This document shows, in pieces, positions 33,669-36,096 of a DNA stretch of 36,096 nt (position 1 is the first letter of the stretch; each line of letters begins with the position of its first letter). The DNA is from Streptomyces purpureus (GTDB lineage: Bacteria; Actinomycetota; Actinomycetes; Streptomycetales; Streptomycetaceae): positions 24,479 through 60,574 of the forward strand of contig NZ_BMQQ01000037.1 in assembly GCF_014648195.1 (NCBI RefSeq), in the 5' to 3' direction. Under the pieces are notes generated by a model. It worked only from the letters and a program-made list of their open reading frames with translations. It was not told the DNA's origin and searched no databases. Both the position numbers and the translations under genes were made by a program.

Positions 33669-34648
33669 GCGCCCCGCCCCCCGAGACCGCAGAGAGCTCG
33701 GACCGCGCGCGATCCTCCCTGGAGGCATTGCGCACCGAGATCGCGAAGGCCGTGGTCGGCCAGGACCCCGCGGTCACCGGACTCGTCGTCGCTCTGCTCT
33801 GCCGCGGCCATGTGCTTCTCGAAGGCGTCCCGGGCGTTGCCAAGACGCTCCTGGTCCGCGCCCTGGCGGCCTCCCTCGAACTGGACACCAAGCGCGTCCA
33901 GTTCACCCCCGATCTGATGCCGAGCGATGTCACCGGGTCACTCGTCTACGACGCCCGCACCGCCGAGTTCTCCTTCCAGCAGGGCCCCGTCTTCACGAAC
34001 CTTCTGCTCGCCGACGAGATCAACCGCACCCCTCCCAAGACCCAGTCCTCGCTCCTGGAGGCGATGGAGGAGCGCCAGGTCACCGTCGACGGCACCCCTC
34101 GCCCGCTCCCCGATCCGTTCCTGGTGGCCGCCACCCAGAACCCGGTCGAGTACGAGGGGACTTACCCCCTCCCCGAGGCCCAACTGGACCGCTTCCTCCT
34201 CAAGCTGACGGTGCCGCTGCCGTCGCGGGAGGACGAGATCAGCGTCCTGACCCGTCACGCCGACGGCTTCACCCCCCGCGACCTGCAGGCTGCCGGAGTC
34301 CGTCCCGTGGCCGGCCCGGCCGACCTGGAAGCGGCCCGTGCCGCCGTCGCCAAGACGACCGTCTCGCCGGAAATCGCCGGCTACGTCGTCGATATCTGCC
34401 GTGCCACGCGTGAATCCCCCTCGCTCACTCTGGGCGTCTCCCCCCGAGGCGCCACCGCCCTGCTCTCCACCGCGCGAGCCTGGGCCTGGCTCACCGGCCG
34501 GGACTACGTCACCCCGGACGACGTGAAGGCACTCGCCCTGCCCACTCTGCGCCACCGCATCCAACTCCGGCCGGAAGCCGAGATGGAGGGCGTCACCGCC
34601 GACTCGGTGATCACGGCGATCCTCGCCCACGTCCCTGTCCCCCGATGA
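33665..34648 (+). CDS. MoxR-family AAA+ ATPase
   Basis: 327 residues; the ATG at 33665 overlaps the upstream TGA. Walker A is GVPGVAKT (54-61), Walker B LLLADE (113-118) followed by INRTPPKTQSSLLEAMEERQVTVDG, sensor 1 in VAATQNPVEYEGTYPLPEAQLDRFLLKL with the arginine finger region, and a C-terminal lid domain with SPRGATALLSTARAWAWL (sensor 2). MoxR ATPases act as chaperones that mature or remodel protein complexes, usually together with a von Willebrand-type partner; here the DUF58 protein encoded next is the likely partner. Confidence 0.94.
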   Translation: MSAPPPETAESSDRARSSLEALRTEIAKAVVGQDPAVTGLVVALLCRGHVLLEGVPGVAKTLLVRALAASLELDTKRVQFTPDLMPSDVTGSLVYDARTAEFSFQQGPVFTNLLLADEINRTPPKTQSSLLEAMEERQVTVDGTPRPLPDPFLVAATQNPVEYEGTYPLPEAQLDRFLLKLTVPLPSREDEISVLTRHADGFTPRDLQAAGVRPVAGPADLEAARAAVAKTTVSPEIAGYVVDICRATRESPSLTLGVSPRGATALLSTARAWAWLTGRDYVTPDDVKALALPTLRHRIQLRPEAEMEGVTADSVITAILAHVPVPR

Positions 34649-34659
34649 GCCGGTGACCC

Positions 34660-35970
34660 GTGGCCCTCACCGGACGAACCGCGCTCATCGCCGCCATCGG
34701 CTCACTCCCCGTAGGCATCCTCGCCCCCAGCTGGACGGGGCTGCTTGCGGTGAACGCGCCTCTCTCGCTAGCAATTCTGTGCGACTACGCGATGGCAGCG
34801 CCAGTGCGAACGCTGCAGTTCACCCGAAGCGGTGACACAACAGTTCGACTCGGTGACGCCGCCGAGGTCCAGCTCACCGTCGCCAACCCCTCACGCCGTC
34901 GATTGCGTGCGCATCTCCGCGACGCCTGGCCGCCCAGCAGCTGGCTCCCCGGCACTGACCAGGCCGCCTCCCGACACCGCATCACCGTCCCGGCCGGCGA
35001 GCGCCGCCGCATCACGACCGCCCTGCGCCCCACCCGCCGAGGCGACCGCGCATCGGAACGCGTCACCATCCGCTCCTACGGCCCGCTCGGTCTCGCGGCC
35101 CGCCAGGGTAGCCACAAGGTCCCCTGGACGGTCCGCGTCCTGCCTCCCTTCACAAGCCGCAAGCACCTGCCGTCCCGACTGGCCCGCCTACGCGAACTGG
35201 ATGGCCGTACCAGCCTGCTGACCCGCGGCGAGGGCACCGAGTTCGACAGCCTGCGGGAGTACGTGCCGGGCGACGACACTCGATCGATCGACTGGAGGGC
35301 CACGGCCCGGCAGTCCGCGGTCGCCGTCCGCACGTGGCGCCCGGAGCGGGACCGTCACATCCTGATCGTGCTCGACACAGGCCGCACGTCGGCCGGCCGC
35401 GTAGGGGACGTCCCCCGCCTGGACGCCGCGATGGACGCGGCACTTCTGCTCACGGCCCTGGCTTCCAAGGCTGGTGATCGCGTGGGTCTCCTGGCATACG
35501 ACCGCCGTCTACGCGCCCAGGTCCGAGGGCGCTCGGCCGGCGACGTTCTGCCCGCCGTGGTGGACGCCATGGCCACTCTTGAGCCCGAGCTCGTGGAGAC
35601 GGATGCACACGGCCTGGCCGCCACTGCCCTGGCCAACGCACCCCGCCGATCGCTTCTTGTCCTGCTGACCACTCTCGACGCCGCCCCGATCGAGGAGGGG
35701 CTTCTCCCCGTCCTCCCTCAGCTCACACAGCGCCACACGGTCCTGGTCGCCTCGGTGGCGGACCCTCACGCCGATACGGTGGCGAAGGCCCGAGGAACCG
35801 TCGATGCGGTCTACGAGGCCGCTGCCGGCACCCAGGCCCAGGCTCAGCGTCGCCGCACGGCCGAGCAACTTCAGCGTCATGGCGTCACAGTCGTCGACGC
35901 GACGCCGGACGACTTGGCCCCTGCTCTGGCAGACGCCTATCTCGCGCTGAAGGCCGCAGGCCGCCTCTGA
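34660..35970 (+). CDS. DUF58 (von Willebrand-A-like) protein
   Basis: 436 residues from the GTG at 34660, 11 bp after the MoxR stop. Two hydrophobic segments at the N-terminus (about 8-46) probably anchor it to the membrane. A beta-rich domain (about 50-160) follows, and then the DUF58 signature GTEFDSLREYVPGDDTRSIDWRATAR near 190-216. The von Willebrand-like fold begins at HILIVLDTGRTSAGR; the metal-site motif is D-T-G-R-T instead of D-x-S-x-S, a form often seen in DUF58. It is the last gene of the operon and ends just before a hairpin. The likely job is as partner of the MoxR ATPase; the client is unknown. Confidence 0.92.
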   Translation: MALTGRTALIAAIGSLPVGILAPSWTGLLAVNAPLSLAILCDYAMAAPVRTLQFTRSGDTTVRLGDAAEVQLTVANPSRRRLRAHLRDAWPPSSWLPGTDQAASRHRITVPAGERRRITTALRPTRRGDRASERVTIRSYGPLGLAARQGSHKVPWTVRVLPPFTSRKHLPSRLARLRELDGRTSLLTRGEGTEFDSLREYVPGDDTRSIDWRATARQSAVAVRTWRPERDRHILIVLDTGRTSAGRVGDVPRLDAAMDAALLLTALASKAGDRVGLLAYDRRLRAQVRGRSAGDVLPAVVDAMATLEPELVETDAHGLAATALANAPRRSLLVLLTTLDAAPIEEGLLPVLPQLTQRHTVLVASVADPHADTVAKARGTVDAVYEAAAGTQAQAQRRRTAEQLQRHGVTVVDATPDDLAPALADAYLALKAAGRL

Positions 35971-35974
35971 AAAG

Positions 35975-36005
35975 GTCGGTCTTGCCCGGCAGGGGCAAGG
36001 CCGGC
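35975..36005 (+). terminator. Terminator of the MoxR/DUF58 operon
   Basis: GTCGGTCTTGCCC (35975-35987) pairs with GGGCAAGGCCGGC (35993-36005), 13 bp including two G-U pairs, then TTCTTC. It starts 5 bp after the DUF58 stop. Confidence 0.85.
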
Positions 36006-36035
36006 TTCTTCAAAAGCGAATTGGTGGTGAACGCA

Positions 36036-36069
36036 GGAAAGCCCCGCACCATAAGGTGCGGGGCTTTCC
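36036..36069 (-). terminator. rRNA operon terminator hairpin
   Basis: GGAAAGCCCCGCACC (36036-36050), loop ATAA, GGTGCGGGGCTTTCC (36055-36069): 15 perfect base pairs. It lies 11 bases past the 3' end of the 5S rRNA gene on the minus strand and also faces the incoming DUF58 operon, so it can insulate both. Confidence 0.85.
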
Positions 36070-36079
36070 CACAATGATT

Positions 36080-36096
36080 GTTCGGCGGCGTCCTAC
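36080..36096 (-). rRNA. rrf: 5S rRNA, 3' end only (truncated by window edge)
   Basis: The reverse complement of the last 17 bases reads GTAGGACGCCGCCGAAC. This matches the 3' end of actinobacterial 5S rRNA, where the preceding bases (outside the window) would be GAGA. A strong terminator follows it on the same strand. The rest of an rRNA operon should therefore lie to the right, transcribed toward this window. The exact 3' end may differ by a few bases. Confidence 0.85.

Overview
The window is a GC-rich stretch (strong G/C third-position bias, long open frames on both strands) of an actinobacterial chromosome, almost certainly Streptomyces or a close relative. The evidence is the gene order: large NAD-glutamate dehydrogenase, secA, hpf, lpqB, mtrB, mtrA, followed by a MoxR/DUF58 operon and the 3' end of a 5S rRNA. 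As far as I recall this is the conserved core order around SCO2999 to SCO3019 of S. coelicolor. I see no phage, integrative element, insertion sequence, CRISPR array or tRNA. This is core chromosome with local decorations: tandem repeats, hairpins and one broken gene.

Layout. 1-530 is non-coding and made of tandem 55-bp units and a longer duplicated block. 657-4256 is a sugar-type ABC importer: a lipoprotein binding protein with one rare TTA codon, then two permeases, the first carrying a large extracytoplasmic insert. There is no ATPase gene. A TetR regulator (4285-4893, minus) converges on it. 5033-6725 is an ABC-2 exporter pair of the TagG/TagH or Wzm/Wzt kind, followed by a GT87-type membrane glycosyltransferase (6832-8157). 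The 1648-residue glutamate dehydrogenase (8248-13194, minus) is followed by a divergent DJ-1/PfpI protein, a HAD hydrolase and a DUF6912 protein. An Rv3235-family protein (16043-16927) converges with secA (16997-19816, minus) across a perfect 15-bp terminator.

20065-21864 holds a GNAT acetyltransferase and an HTH_42/YcaQ-type DNA glycosylase. An orphan LuxR-type response regulator converges with the latter, the two stop regions overlapping. Then, all on the minus strand and in transcription order, come mtnA, mtrA, mtrB, lpqB, a frameshifted comF and hpf. mtnA, mtrA, mtrB and lpqB are so tightly packed that they can form one transcript. hpf has a long leader with several inverted repeats and a candidate nine-codon upstream frame entering a perfect hairpin. 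From 30558 a plus-strand operon encodes a GPDPase-membrane-domain protein, DUF4129, DUF4350, a MoxR ATPase and DUF58. It ends at a hairpin facing the terminator of a minus-strand rRNA operon whose 5S 3' end is cut by the window edge.

How it fits together. Most genes concern the envelope and growth state: nutrient import, glycopolymer export and modification, protein secretion, the MtrAB-LpqB envelope and development system, a MoxR/DUF58 module, and ribosome hibernation. No wholly new system is evident. The best leads are the hpf leader, the TTA codon in the importer gene, the permease insert, the comF frameshift, and short tandem repeats placed upstream of individual genes.
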